DNA from: Myxococcales bacterium
GTDB lineage: Bacteria > Myxococcota_A > UBA9042 > GCA-2863065
Length of the DNA stretch: 36,800 nucleotides
Direction: 5' to 3'
Assembly: GCA_018780435.1 (NCBI GenBank)
Contig: JADMJS010000445.1
Span: 1-36,800, forward strand
The position numbers and the translations under genes are program-made. Below the pieces are notes generated by a model that made no database searches, was not told the DNA's origin, and saw only the letters and a program-made list of their open reading frames with translations. Positions 1-8,324 of the stretch are shown here, piece by piece. How positions within the stretch are numbered: position 1 is the stretch's first letter; each line of letters starts with the position of its first letter.

Positions 1-94
1 GCACCGCGACGACCGCGAGGATCGCGAGGATGGCGACGACGATCATGAGCTCGATAAGAGTGAAGCCCTTCTTGGAACGGATGCGCTCGAGCAT
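1..94 (-). CDS. Type IV prepilin (PilA-like), N-terminal part only
   Basis: Partial gene running off the left edge; about 31 residues are visible. They form a textbook class III signal: a 10-residue basic leader ending in KKG, then FTLIEL, where the prepilin peptidase would cut between Gly10 and Phe11 and N-methylate Phe. Glu5 of the mature protein is present, followed by a hydrophobic helix (MIVVAILAILAVVAV). GGAGGT at 101-106 lies 6 nt before the ATG. The product should be a pilin or pseudopilin assembled in the inner membrane into a type IV pilus or type II secretion pseudopilus; the missing C-terminal head would tell which. The sigma-54 promoter upstream favours a major pilin under a PilR-type activator (inference). 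Confidence 0.9.
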   Translation of the reverse strand, partial: MLERIRSKKGFTLIELMIVVAILAILAVVAV

Positions 95-202
95 GGGGGA
101 ACCTCCGAAGTCAGTGTGAATCAGACGACAGTGATGATTGACCGCGAGACTCTGAAGCAAGAGCGGTCGCGGGGCCGGTGCCGTGGTGGCGACAGAGCTC
201 AT

Positions 203-219
203 AGCAACGCTCGTGCCAA
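203..219 (-). promoter_or_regulatory. Sigma-54 (-24/-12) promoter of the prepilin gene
   Basis: The minus strand reads TTGGCACGAGCGTTGCT, matching every position of the RpoN consensus YTGGCACGRNNNTTGCW. The -12 element would place the transcription start near 190, giving a leader of about 95 nt before the prepilin ATG at 94. Sigma-54 control of pilA through PilS/PilR is known in Myxococcus and Pseudomonas. I did not identify the activator-binding site upstream. The rest of 95-368 shows nothing else I can support. Confidence 0.8.
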
Positions 220-368
220 CCTCCACAACCTCGTCAGGACGGGACTAACTACGCTCTCACCGACCTAGGGGAAGCCCTTAGTGACACTTCTCGACCAGAC
301 TTCTGGGGGGACGCTGACGAAACGCGTCACTCCGGGCCGCGCGGGGGCGTTCTACGCTCGAGGCCGAG

Positions 369-1505
369 TCAACGGGGCGCGGAAGCCCATCCCCAATCGG
401 TCTCGACGAGCTCGACCTGGTCGGAGCACAGCTCGTCGTAGCGGCCGCTCGGAATGGTGACGAGCGCCGTGAGCCGCGCGCCTTCGTCTCCCGCAAGGCG
501 CCGGACCAGCTCACTCCCCGCGGCGTCGCGGGGGACGTAGGCGCGAAGCCCTTTGAAGCCGTCACCCTGGAGGAAGAGCGCGTAGTGGGTCCGTTCTGCG
601 TCGGCGTAACGACACTGATAGTAGCGGTCGAGCCGAGCGCGGACCCGAAGGCGCACCGTCCGGTCGACGAAGTGCCGGCGCAGCTTCATGAGCTCGTCGA
701 GCGGAGGGCTGTTTCGCGGCGGCTCGGTGTCCTTCTGATTGGCGAGGAAACGCGCACGGGCGCCCGGGTTGGCCAGCGCGCCGCCGTGGTAGTCCCAGCC
801 GCGTTCGAACTCCACGATCTCGACTTGCGCTGCACACACTGACGACACGGTGCTCGCACGCAGCACGACCCGGACCGTGAGGGGATGAGGTGACTGCTTC
901 TGGATCTCAAGCCAGAGCTGGTCGGCATCGGGACCTCGCGCCAAGTAGCCATCGAGATGCGCCGAACCGTCGCCTCGAAGCCGCAAGTGGTAGTAGCTCC
1001 CAGCTTGCCCTTTGTAGTGGCAGTTGAAGTAGTCGCCCGCTTCGGCCCGCACTCGGAAGGTCGTGATTCGGTCGACCATCTCCAGCCGCTCTGACAAGAA
1101 GAGCGCGATGTCAGGGTCGTTCCGGGCCTCATCGCCCTCGTTCACACGCTTCAGGCGCGGCGGGGGAGGACGCCCTACCGGCGGGAGTTCAAGCTGGCCG
1201 GGGTCGTCACTCTCGGGGTCGTGACTCTCGGGGTCGTGACTCTCGGGGTCGTGACTCTCGGGCAGTGGGTCTCGACGCGTGCCGGGCGCTTCCTCGACCG
1301 GCGGCGCGTTCATCTCCTTCGGGCGGGACGCTGGAGACGCGGTGGCCGAGGGGCGGCTCGACTCGGCCTGAGCTGGCTTCTCGGCGCGACAGCTCAAGCC
1401 TAGGAGGGCCAGCGTGAGCGCCGAGGCCGTCAGGACGGCGGCGCTGCGGCGGGTACGACGCGTCTCGGCGGACAAAGGACGGCTACAGTCGACCTTCCAC
1501 ACCAA
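369..1505 (-). CDS. Putative lipoprotein with two tandem homologous domains
   Basis: About 378 aa, no family recognised. The N-terminus has basic residues, a hydrophobic stretch and LGLSC, a loose lipobox, so it is probably a lipoprotein. A Pro/Glu-rich linker follows and contains four HDPES-type repeats. The remainder is two copies of one domain, roughly residues 128-235 and 268-375: both show RVRA, then Y..C.Y, a GDG segment, an aromatic-R stretch, a C..QVE.VE motif and a final GW. The conserved Cys pair suggests a disulfide, fitting the periplasm. The start chosen is TTG with GGGGGA 6 nt upstream; the next codon, GTG, is equally possible. The start overlaps the end of the upstream barrel-protein gene by 23 nt, so the two are probably co-translated. 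Confidence 0.7.
   Translation of the reverse strand: MVWKVDCSRPLSAETRRTRRSAAVLTASALTLALLGLSCRAEKPAQAESSRPSATASPASRPKEMNAPPVEEAPGTRRDPLPESHDPESHDPESHDPESDDPGQLELPPVGRPPPPRLKRVNEGDEARNDPDIALFLSERLEMVDRITTFRVRAEAGDYFNCHYKGQAGSYYHLRLRGDGSAHLDGYLARGPDADQLWLEIQKQSPHPLTVRVVLRASTVSSVCAAQVEIVEFERGWDYHGGALANPGARARFLANQKDTEPPRNSPPLDELMKLRRHFVDRTVRLRVRARLDRYYQCRYADAERTHYALFLQGDGFKGLRAYVPRDAAGSELVRRLAGDEGARLTALVTIPSGRYDELCSDQVELVETDWGWASAPR
1200..1259 (-). repeat. Four tandem 15-bp units inside the lipoprotein linker
   Basis: Plus-strand unit GGGGTCGTGACTCTC, four copies; the first has one base change. In frame it encodes the HDPES/DDPES repeats of the linker. A multiple of three bases keeps the frame if copy number slips. 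Confidence 0.9.
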
Positions 1506-2850
1506 AGATGATCCCCCACGAGTGGCTCGCCGACGCGCGGAAGCGGCGGCCGTATGCGTCGGTCGCTTCGTTGTAGAAGGGGTTGTACTCGTTCACGCTC
1601 TGACTGTTTCTGCCTTCGACGTTCCCGGACGCGTCGAGATCGCGCCCCGCGTCGGCGAACGTGATGAAGTGGTCGGTCGTGTAGCTGTAGTCGAAGCCGA
1701 GCCGCAGCCGGAGGTACTTCATCGGCTGATACGTTACGCCGAGCTCGGCGCCGAAAGTCGCGTACTGCTCCACATCAGTGACGCCGTCGGACTTGCGAAT
1801 GAGGGTCTCGCCCGACGCGCCCCGTTCCACTCGGGCGAGCGACGTGCGGGTGCAGCCTCGACTCGGGTCGCAGCCGCTGGCCCCGAGCGCGTCGAAGAGC
1901 TCGGAATACTCGCGTCCCTCGAAGGTGAAAGCGCTTCGAAAGCCGACGTCGAGGGAGAGGTACGGGCCCTCGTCGGTCGGCGAGTTCCAAAGATGGAACT
2001 CAGAGCCGAGGCCGAGCTCGATGTCGTTGCCCGGCGAGACTCGGGTCTGGGTGGTGCGCTCGTTCTGGAAGGGGCCGGACGCGCTCGGGAAGCGGAGCGT
2101 CGTGCCGAGCTTGATCCACGGGTCCGCGGGCCCGAAACGGCGGCTGATCGCGGTGCTGAGGGCGATGGCGTGAACGCCCCCCCCGGCGCCGGTGTCGCCC
2201 GCTTTCCGCGCGGTCCCGGTCGGTGCCGTGTAGGCAAATCCGATGACCCACGACGGCATGCCCGGGCTGCGCGACTCGTGGATGGGCGCCCAGTCGAGCC
2301 CGATCACCATGTCCCCGAGGCCGACACGTGAGGCGGACTCGTAGGGGACGTCGAAGATCGAGGGGATGAGTGGGCTCGAGACCAGCGAATTGTCGGCCGA
2401 GACGCCGTCGGCGTGGTCGAGCGTGCTGGTCCAGCCGACCACGATGGGGAGCGAGAGCGTGAGCTGGAGGTCCCGCCAAAGCCCGGCGCGAAGCTCGAGT
2501 TCGAGGAGGTTCTTCGTCTCTTGATATTGAAGTTGATTGGTGTCGAGCGCCGTACTGCCGGATGGGCAGAGCGGGTTCGGCGAGCCCGCCGTGCCCCCCT
2601 GACACACCCACTCGCGCAAGATGCGGGACGACTTCTGCTCGTGACGGTAGTGGACGCCGAAGGTCCCGTGGAAGCCGTCGCCACCGTCGAACGAATCGAG
2701 GACGTCGGTGACCTGCGCCGCGTGGGCGCGCCCCGGGGAGAACGCGGCTCCCACGGCCAAGGCCACAGCACCGACCTTGAGGACATTGCCGTACGGAGTG
2801 GCGGCGGCGCTCACCGGACGACGTGACGATGGGTCGTGGGTTCGGAGCAT
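1483..2850 (-). CDS. Exported beta-barrel-like outer-membrane protein, unknown role
   Basis: About 455 aa from the chosen ATG. A long basic N-terminus leads into a hydrophobic core (VGAVALAVGAAF) and a signal-peptidase I site ending AHA. The mature part is rich in alternating polar/aromatic strands (FGVHYRHEQ, LELELRAGLWRDLQLTLSLPIVV, YLRLRLGFDYSY) and ends in a strand closing GVEGRL, resembling porin-like barrels of the phenol-degradation MetA or transporter class. Frame-compatible starts exist at 3000 and 2964; the one at 2964 has a G-run before it, whereas the ATG at 2850 has no good ribosome site. I preferred 2850 because it leaves the shortest leader before the signal peptide. The 3' end overlaps the downstream lipoprotein gene. 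Confidence 0.7.
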   Translation of the reverse strand: MLRTHDPSSRRPVSAAATPYGNVLKVGAVALAVGAAFSPGRAHAAQVTDVLDSFDGGDGFHGTFGVHYRHEQKSSRILREWVCQGGTAGSPNPLCPSGSTALDTNQLQYQETKNLLELELRAGLWRDLQLTLSLPIVVGWTSTLDHADGVSADNSLVSSPLIPSIFDVPYESASRVGLGDMVIGLDWAPIHESRSPGMPSWVIGFAYTAPTGTARKAGDTGAGGGVHAIALSTAISRRFGPADPWIKLGTTLRFPSASGPFQNERTTQTRVSPGNDIELGLGSEFHLWNSPTDEGPYLSLDVGFRSAFTFEGREYSELFDALGASGCDPSRGCTRTSLARVERGASGETLIRKSDGVTDVEQYATFGAELGVTYQPMKYLRLRLGFDYSYTTDHFITFADAGRDLDASGNVEGRNSQSVNEYNPFYNEATDAYGRRFRASASHSWGIIFGVEGRL

Positions 2851-3000
2851 CCCGTCGGGTGTAAGTCGACGCCAGATCCGTGTCAACTCGACAGGGAGTC
2901 CGGAGGCACGCGGACCCAGCCGCGGTGTCGTCTTCACGGTGGAAAGCCGGGAGGAGATCAGCATCGCCCCCCCGACCTTTCTCGTCGGGTTCGGGGCCAT

Positions 3001-3640
3001 CTCAGAGTCGTCCAGCCAGAAGGAGGATTCGGCCGGGCTCGACCGGGGAGGCGAGCTGCGACGTCGGGTTCAGCAAGAGGCGGGCCAGCGTGCCAGGGGC
3101 GTCGAAGGCTGCCCCCAAGGCGCGCCCTGGCGTGCGCTCAATCGAGCGGCGATGCGGGCTTCGTGGGGTATGGACTCGCCCCCGGACGCCCCGGGCCACG
3201 AGGAGAACGCCTTCGAGGCTCGCACTCGGATGCGTGGCACCTGGAAAAGTTTTCATCCGAGAGGGCGCCAGCTGCAGGGGGGCCGAGTGGCTCCGGATCG
3301 CGCCCATCGATGAGCCATTCGTTCGGGATGCGAACCCGTGCGAAAGCGTTTGACGCGGGGCCAGTCGGCCATTAGAAACGGACGTGCAACTGCCCACGGA
3401 GGCGCGCGCTCGCAATGGATCTTCCTAGTAGTTCGAGCACCGTCATCATGAACGACATTGTCACGGCCCCGGCCGGACACGTAGGGCTGACCTCGCTCCT
3501 CGGAGCTGGAATGGTCTGAACGGGTCGGGACCTCCCGGCCGCCTCTCGATGACGGTGCTCTGATGTGTTTTCGCGGACTTCGGTCCGGTGAATGAGCCCC
3601 ATGTCGCGGTCTTCGCCGCGCAGGACATCAGAGGTACACC
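3001..3640. other. Long stretch without a supported gene; structured leader at its right end
   Basis: Short open frames occur here on both strands, but none has a ribosome site, recognisable domain or protein-like composition. At the right end two hairpins precede the small gene at 3641. CGGAC-TTCG-GTCCG (3574-3587) is a UUCG tetraloop stem with the stabilising C-G closing pair. CGCGG/CCGCG (605-609 with 616-620 of the 3000 block) is extended outward by ATGT/ACAT pairing to 3601-3628, directly before the AGAGG ribosome site. This could be a structured 5' leader. No transcription start was identified. Confidence 0.35.
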
Positions 3641-3823
3641 ATGATTCGCCCCCTTTCTGCAGAACGCACCTTCACCGGCCGCTCCAGCGTCGGCGTCAAG
3701 CGTGAGGTTCTCTCGTACTGGCACCAGAACCAGAATTCGCTCGGCCTTTCGCTGAAGCAGTTCCTGGAACAGTGCCGTCAGAGCCAGGACGGCCGCACCG
3801 TCACGTTCCGACGCCCCTGGTAG
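3641..3823 (+). CDS. Small 60-aa protein of unknown function
   Basis: Not recognised. AGAGGT lies about 7 nt before the ATG, which supports translation. The protein is basic, without signal peptide or membrane segment. A central part (EVLSYWHQNQNSLGLSLKQF) is rich in Trp, Gln and Asn and could form a helix. Its last 52 nt overlap the proposed GTG start of the glycosyltransferase gene in another frame, so it may act as a translational lead for that gene, or be a separate conserved small protein. Both readings are inference. Confidence 0.5.
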   Translation: MIRPLSAERTFTGRSSVGVKREVLSYWHQNQNSLGLSLKQFLEQCRQSQDGRTVTFRRPW

Positions 3824-5742
3824 ACACGCCGCGATCCTCGTACGGGGTCGATGCAGCCGTGGCCACGGCTGCGTTTCTCCTCGCGCTTACGCACCTGCAG
3901 CCCGACGTCGGATGGCTCGACACCGCCGAGTTCGTCGCCGGAGCGAGCACTCTCGGGGTGGTTCACCCCCCCGCACACCCCCTCTATTGCCTGCTGGCGA
4001 AGCTCGCCTCGACCGCGCTGCCCTTCGGATCGGTTGCGTTGCGGCTAAGCGTCTTCAGCGCCCTCATGGGGGCCGCCGCTCTCGTAGCCGCGTCCCGACT
4101 CGCTCGCCAGGGGGCTCGGCTGCTGGGCGCGAGGCCGGGGCTGCAGGCGGTCGTCGGGGTCACAGCGGCCATCGCCGGCGCCATGAGCACAGCCTTTCTC
4201 GGAGAAGCGACGCGCCCGGAGGTCTACGCGCTCCACGCGGCCCTGATCCTGTGGGCGCTCGAACGCGCCGGCGTCGCCGTGGCATCCTCTCGGCTGGATG
4301 CGCTTCGCGTCGCCGCCCTGATCGCCGGGCTCGGGCTCGCAAACCATCACTACCTCGTGGTCTTCGGCGCCCCGGCCTTACTCGTCGCGTTCGCGTTCGC
4401 ACAGCGTGCCTCGGGCCGTCCCGCTGTGCGAAGTTTGGCCCAGCTCGCCGCCCTCAGCGCCGCGGCGCTCGTCACCTACGCGTACTTGCCGCTACGGGCG
4501 GGGACGGACCCGGTCATCAATTGGGGAGACCCGACGACCTTGGCACGGTTCTGGGACGTGCTGACGGCCAAGACCTTCCAAGCGTCGGTCTCAAGCGCCT
4601 CGCGGGGGGCGCCGCTCCTCGAGAACGTCGGCGTCGCGATGGGGATGTGGGGCGAGAGCCTCGGGCTCTGGGGTTTTGCGACGAACCTCCTGGCCGGAGC
4701 CGGGCTCGTCCTCGGGACGATGCTGGCTCGCCGCGTCGGTGGTGTGCCTCCACGCTTCGGGGCTTGGCTCGCCGTCCTGTGCGTCTTCGGAGGCGGCGCG
4801 GTCCTCACCAAAGCCATCATGGCCATCGATCCGGACAACCCGGACGACTACGGCTACTTCCTCAGCGGAATCTTGGTGATGCCCGTCGTCGGGGCCGTCG
4901 GCCTCGCAAAGCTTGCGATGGTGGTGGCCCGACACACGCGCCCGTGGGCACTTCTCGTGCCGCCACTGGCGCTCGGCGCAGTGAGCGTGGTCGGGCTCGG
5001 TGAGCGCCTCCACGCCACCGATCGGACCGAGGATCGCGCCGCCGCCGCCCTCGCCCGCGCGACGCTCGACCCGCTCGCGCCCGACGCCGTCGCTTTCGTC
5101 GACTACTTCCAGCTCCAGTTCATCGGGTGGTACGCACAGCTCGTCGAGAACGCGCGTCCCGACGTCGATCTCATTCAATCCAGCTTCGAAGACCGACGAG
5201 CCGGGGGCGTGCCTTTTCTGGACGCGCTCGACCGTCGCTCGCCGCGCCTCGCCGCCGTCACGAGCGCCGTTCGTCGGCGCAGTGGCTTTCCGCTCACCGA
5301 GGTCCTGGCCCTCGCGGACGGGGGCACCCCGGTCTACTTCGAGCCGGGCTTCGAGCTCCTGGTCCCTCCCGAGAGGTTGGCTACGACGGGGCTGTTGCGT
5401 GCGGTCGTGGCCACGGCCGAGGCTCGTACGACCGCGGCGGTGGACCGCTGGCGCGAGCTCGACTACCGGCTGGGGACGGCCTCGAACGAAGCCAGAGCCG
5501 TCGTGGACTGGCTCAGTTTTCTGGCGACGTCCCTCGCGCTGCGGCAAGGCGACTTCGAGCAGGCCGACGTTACCGTGCAGCGTTGGGGCCGCCAAGGCAG
5601 GGCCGGTCCACCTCTCCCCGTCGCGACGCTCGTCGGTGAGCTCTCGGGCCGCCTTCCACTCGTTGACGGGCACTCAGCCGCCGCCCTTCGGGATGCTTCG
5701 AAGGGCCTCACTCCAGAGCGGCTGCTGGCGTTCGAACCCTGA
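3772..5742 (+). CDS. DUF2723-family membrane glycosyltransferase
   Basis: About 656 aa. The N-terminal region carries the DUF2723 (PF11028) signature: a first membrane segment, then GWLDTAEFV with acidic residues near 50 and 53, then TLGVVHPPAHPLY and LPFG..ALRLSVFSAL. These proteins share the fold of protein O-mannosyltransferases, using a lipid-linked sugar on the outer face of the inner membrane. About ten hydrophobic segments fill residues 28-420, followed by a soluble part of about 230 residues likely in the periplasm (DAVAFVDYFQLQFIGWYAQL and onward). The GTG at 3772 overlaps the small gene before it; a GTG at 3859 would avoid this but shortens the cytoplasmic N-terminus. Acceptor unknown. 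Confidence 0.85.
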   Translation: MPSEPGRPHRHVPTPLVDTPRSSYGVDAAVATAAFLLALTHLQPDVGWLDTAEFVAGASTLGVVHPPAHPLYCLLAKLASTALPFGSVALRLSVFSALMGAAALVAASRLARQGARLLGARPGLQAVVGVTAAIAGAMSTAFLGEATRPEVYALHAALILWALERAGVAVASSRLDALRVAALIAGLGLANHHYLVVFGAPALLVAFAFAQRASGRPAVRSLAQLAALSAAALVTYAYLPLRAGTDPVINWGDPTTLARFWDVLTAKTFQASVSSASRGAPLLENVGVAMGMWGESLGLWGFATNLLAGAGLVLGTMLARRVGGVPPRFGAWLAVLCVFGGGAVLTKAIMAIDPDNPDDYGYFLSGILVMPVVGAVGLAKLAMVVARHTRPWALLVPPLALGAVSVVGLGERLHATDRTEDRAAAALARATLDPLAPDAVAFVDYFQLQFIGWYAQLVENARPDVDLIQSSFEDRRAGGVPFLDALDRRSPRLAAVTSAVRRRSGFPLTEVLALADGGTPVYFEPGFELLVPPERLATTGLLRAVVATAEARTTAAVDRWRELDYRLGTASNEARAVVDWLSFLATSLALRQGDFEQADVTVQRWGRQGRAGPPLPVATLVGELSGRLPLVDGHSAAALRDASKGLTPERLLAFEP

Positions 5743-5815
5743 GCACGACCCTTTCGGCGACGGCGCGCTCGCCCGCACCGGCATGATGGCCGGCGCTTTT
5801 GGTCGGCGCGCGGGA

Positions 5816-5830
5816 GAACGTGGTACGTTC
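5816..5830. promoter_or_regulatory. Perfect inverted repeat before the FHA gene
   Basis: GAACGT-GGT-ACGTTC, six-bp arms and a three-bp spacer, ending about 30 nt before the FHA start codon. Size and placement fit a dimeric repressor site, but no regulator is assigned and chance is not excluded. Confidence 0.3.
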
Positions 5831-5860
5831 CCAGAGAGGACACGGGGATCAGGGACCAGC

Positions 5861-7258
5861 ATGAGCAACCGCTACTACGTCATCGAAGTGAAGGACGGCA
5901 CCGGCACCGCGGAGCGCCACGAAGTCTACGACGAGGTGACTATCCTCGGCCGGTCCCAGAAACGGTCCCAGATCGTCATCCCCGACTCGAAGGCATCAGG
6001 TCAGCACGTCGAGCTCGCCTTCCGTGGCGGGCAAGTCTCCGTGCGGGATCTCGGGAGCACGAACGGCACCTTCTTCGACCGGCACCAAGTCGATCGCCCC
6101 TTCGTTCTACCGCCGAACGGCAGCTTCCAGATCGGTGACACGAACATCCGGCTCGTCGCCGTGTTCGGCCTCGAGGAGGAACCGGCCCCGCGGACGGTCA
6201 TTCAGCCCGCCGAGTCCGTCGATTCGACCCGCGCGCTCAGCATCGAAGACCTCGACCGCCTCCGCGGCTCCGGCTTGCCGAGCGCGCCCGAGCCCCCACG
6301 ACCGAGCTGGGAGTCACCTCGACGAGTCGACCCGAGTGAGGTCCGTTCGAGGCGCCCCGCTGACCCGTACTCCGAAGCGAGCGCCGGCCCCGCGTCGCGC
6401 CCCGGCCCCGTCGCGCCGGACCCACGTTCGATGAACCCGTCGGCACTGAACCAACCCGCGGACCGGACGATGGCCTTCGACCGAGCCAGCGTGGAGTACG
6501 GCGAGCTCGACTCGAGCTGGCGAGCGCCGACCGGCGCACAAGTGCAGGATGACAGCGACGACGCGCCGCCCGATTGGGCTCGCAAATACGCGAAGGCGCC
6601 TCAAGGTGGACGTAACGACGACGGTGACGCTCCCGTACGCCGGGGCCCACCCGCGTCGGCACGAGCGCTCGCCGCGCTCGCCGCGCTCGGTGCGGCCGCC
6701 ATTCTGGCGCTCATGCTGCTCCGCCCCGGCGGGGCGACGGACGTTCCGCTACCCGAGCTCGGTGACTCACCGGAGGCCCTCGCGATCTCGGCCTCGCTCA
6801 GCGCCGCCATCACGACCAAACAGTTCGTCGCGTCGGAGTATCGCTTCGCGTCCATCCTCGGCGGCGATCAATACACGACCGTCGAAGGCCACATGGCGTC
6901 GGCGCAGTCGATGGCCGCCGAGCTCGTGAACGCGGACGTGGACGGCACGGAGCGCGTCGAGGCGATCGCGGCCCTCATGGAGAAGGTCGCGATCGTGACC
7001 GCCACGGCCGGCCTGCTCGTCGAGCGCCTCGACCGGTGTAAGAACCATCTGCTCATCAGTGCGGGCGCGGCGCTCGGCGTGAGCTTGCCGATCGTGTTCG
7101 GCATGGGCGGCGGACTCGGGCTCGTGGCGGCCATCCTGCTCATGGCGTCCGGGCTCCTGCCGCTCGTGCTGTCGCAGCCGGCGCCGGTGGAGCCTCTCTA
7201 TTTCACGGGCATCTTCACGCTGCTCGGCCTAGCGCTCATCTTCAAAGTCAGGCGCTGA
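5861..7258 (+). CDS. FHA-domain membrane protein
   Basis: 465 aa; AGGGA lies about 6 nt before the ATG. Residues 24-100 form a forkhead-associated domain with TILGR at 27-31, a Ser-rich loop (SKASGQH), and LGSTNGTFFD at 64-73, the usual phosphothreonine-binding layout, so it should bind phosphorylated partners in the cytoplasm. A disordered Pro/Arg/Ser-rich linker (about 115-260) follows, then a membrane helix near 266-288, a periplasmic part of about 110 residues, and three closely spaced hydrophobic segments (about 395-463) ending in a short basic tail. The PEGA-kinase encoded in this window is a conceivable source of phosphorylated ligand, but nothing in the sequence links them. It converges on the following minus-strand gene. 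Confidence 0.85.
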   Translation: MSNRYYVIEVKDGTGTAERHEVYDEVTILGRSQKRSQIVIPDSKASGQHVELAFRGGQVSVRDLGSTNGTFFDRHQVDRPFVLPPNGSFQIGDTNIRLVAVFGLEEEPAPRTVIQPAESVDSTRALSIEDLDRLRGSGLPSAPEPPRPSWESPRRVDPSEVRSRRPADPYSEASAGPASRPGPVAPDPRSMNPSALNQPADRTMAFDRASVEYGELDSSWRAPTGAQVQDDSDDAPPDWARKYAKAPQGGRNDDGDAPVRRGPPASARALAALAALGAAAILALMLLRPGGATDVPLPELGDSPEALAISASLSAAITTKQFVASEYRFASILGGDQYTTVEGHMASAQSMAAELVNADVDGTERVEAIAALMEKVAIVTATAGLLVERLDRCKNHLLISAGAALGVSLPIVFGMGGGLGLVAAILLMASGLLPLVLSQPAPVEPLYFTGIFTLLGLALIFKVRR

Positions 7259-7267
7259 CGCAGGCGC

Positions 7268-8311
7268 TCACGGCGCTGACGCCGCTTCGAGGAGCTGCCG
7301 TGAGACGTCGCCGATCTGCTTCCAGGCGGCGCGCTCCTTATCTGAAACATGGCTGCCTGATACGTGACTGTCGGGCGCCGTCGTCGCCGCCCACTCGGCT
7401 TCGAGAGACGCGATGGGACCGGCGAGGTCGACGGCCTTGAACTGACGGGCCCAGGCTACGAACTTCCGAGCGTCGGGCGAGCGACCGCGAAGGTCCCCCG
7501 CCGGCGAGCCGTGGTCCCGTCGGAGCCGATACAAGAAGGCGCCGTGGTGACACGCGTCGAGCGAGGACTGGTCGGTGAAGAGCGCCGCGCAACCCCGATT
7601 CAGGGCCGCGGCCGGATCGACGTCGGGCAGGAGGTCGGCGACGGCGCGGTCCGCCATGCTGAGTGCGAGACTACGGGCCTGTTCTTGTCCCGGACGGGAC
7701 GCAGCAGCTTGGAGGTCGCGCCCCGTCGCGAGCAGATAACCGCGACTCGCCGGGCCAAGCGTGGATCCGGCGAAGCCCATGCCCCCACTGTCGACGACGT
7801 CTCCGAGCGCGAGCACTCGGACGCTGGGAACGTCGTCGCGAACGTCCACGAGCGCCACGGCCGGCAGCGTCGTCCCGGCGCCGCCGACCGCCTCGGTCGT
7901 GGTGCGATTCCACATGAAGAGACCGAGCCCCGCCGCCATAGCGAGCCCCACGCCACCCCAAACCCATCGGGATACGGGCCTTGCACGGCGACTGTTCATA
8001 GGGATCCCCCCTGCCCTGTCTCGTCGCGCGCCCGCGGACGGGATCGGGATGACGTTCGAAGTGGAGCCCGTGCCAGCCCCGCGTCGACGCGTCGCCTCGT
8101 CGTGGAGCGCCTCGAGCCGCCCGATCGCGTCGATCGAACCGCCGAGCACCTTCAGAAGCGCCACGTGCGCGGCGACCGCGTCGAGAGCGTCGGCGTCGTC
8201 AGCGAGCGCTTGCGCGATCGGCCCGGGATCCCGATCGCCGTCACCGAATGCGAACTCGAGTGCCGCCTCGGGCGCCGTGCCAGCGTCGGGCTTCGAATCG
8301 GAGTCGGTCAT
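7268..8311 (-). CDS. Single-pass membrane protein, candidate anti-sigma factor
   Basis: 347 aa; ATG with GGAGG 6 nt upstream, only 13 nt after the stop of the sigma-factor gene, so the two form an operon. The N-terminal 110 residues are acidic then basic and would lie in the cytoplasm. One membrane helix covers about 115-134 (WVWGGVGLAMAAGLGLFMW). The rest would be periplasmic and contains two Cys (CAALF and DACHHG) about 15 residues apart. No zinc-binding anti-sigma HxxxCxxC motif is present and no family is recognised; the anti-sigma role rests on gene order and topology. An open frame extends upstream of this start but overlaps the sigma gene and lacks a better ribosome site. Confidence 0.7.
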   Translation of the reverse strand: MTDSDSKPDAGTAPEAALEFAFGDGDRDPGPIAQALADDADALDAVAAHVALLKVLGGSIDAIGRLEALHDEATRRRGAGTGSTSNVIPIPSAGARRDRAGGIPMNSRRARPVSRWVWGGVGLAMAAGLGLFMWNRTTTEAVGGAGTTLPAVALVDVRDDVPSVRVLALGDVVDSGGMGFAGSTLGPASRGYLLATGRDLQAAASRPGQEQARSLALSMADRAVADLLPDVDPAAALNRGCAALFTDQSSLDACHHGAFLYRLRRDHGSPAGDLRGRSPDARKFVAWARQFKAVDLAGPIASLEAEWAATTAPDSHVSGSHVSDKERAAWKQIGDVSRQLLEAASAP

Positions 8312-8324
8312 AGCAGCCTCCGCG

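Noticed and set aside
1200..1259. CRISPR-like array
   Set aside because: The repeats are 15 bp, contiguous and in frame inside a protein linker, with no spacers.
3002..3415. Minus-strand 137-codon open frame
   Set aside because: No ribosome site, no recognisable domain, and Arg/Pro-heavy composition typical of chance frames in GC-rich DNA.
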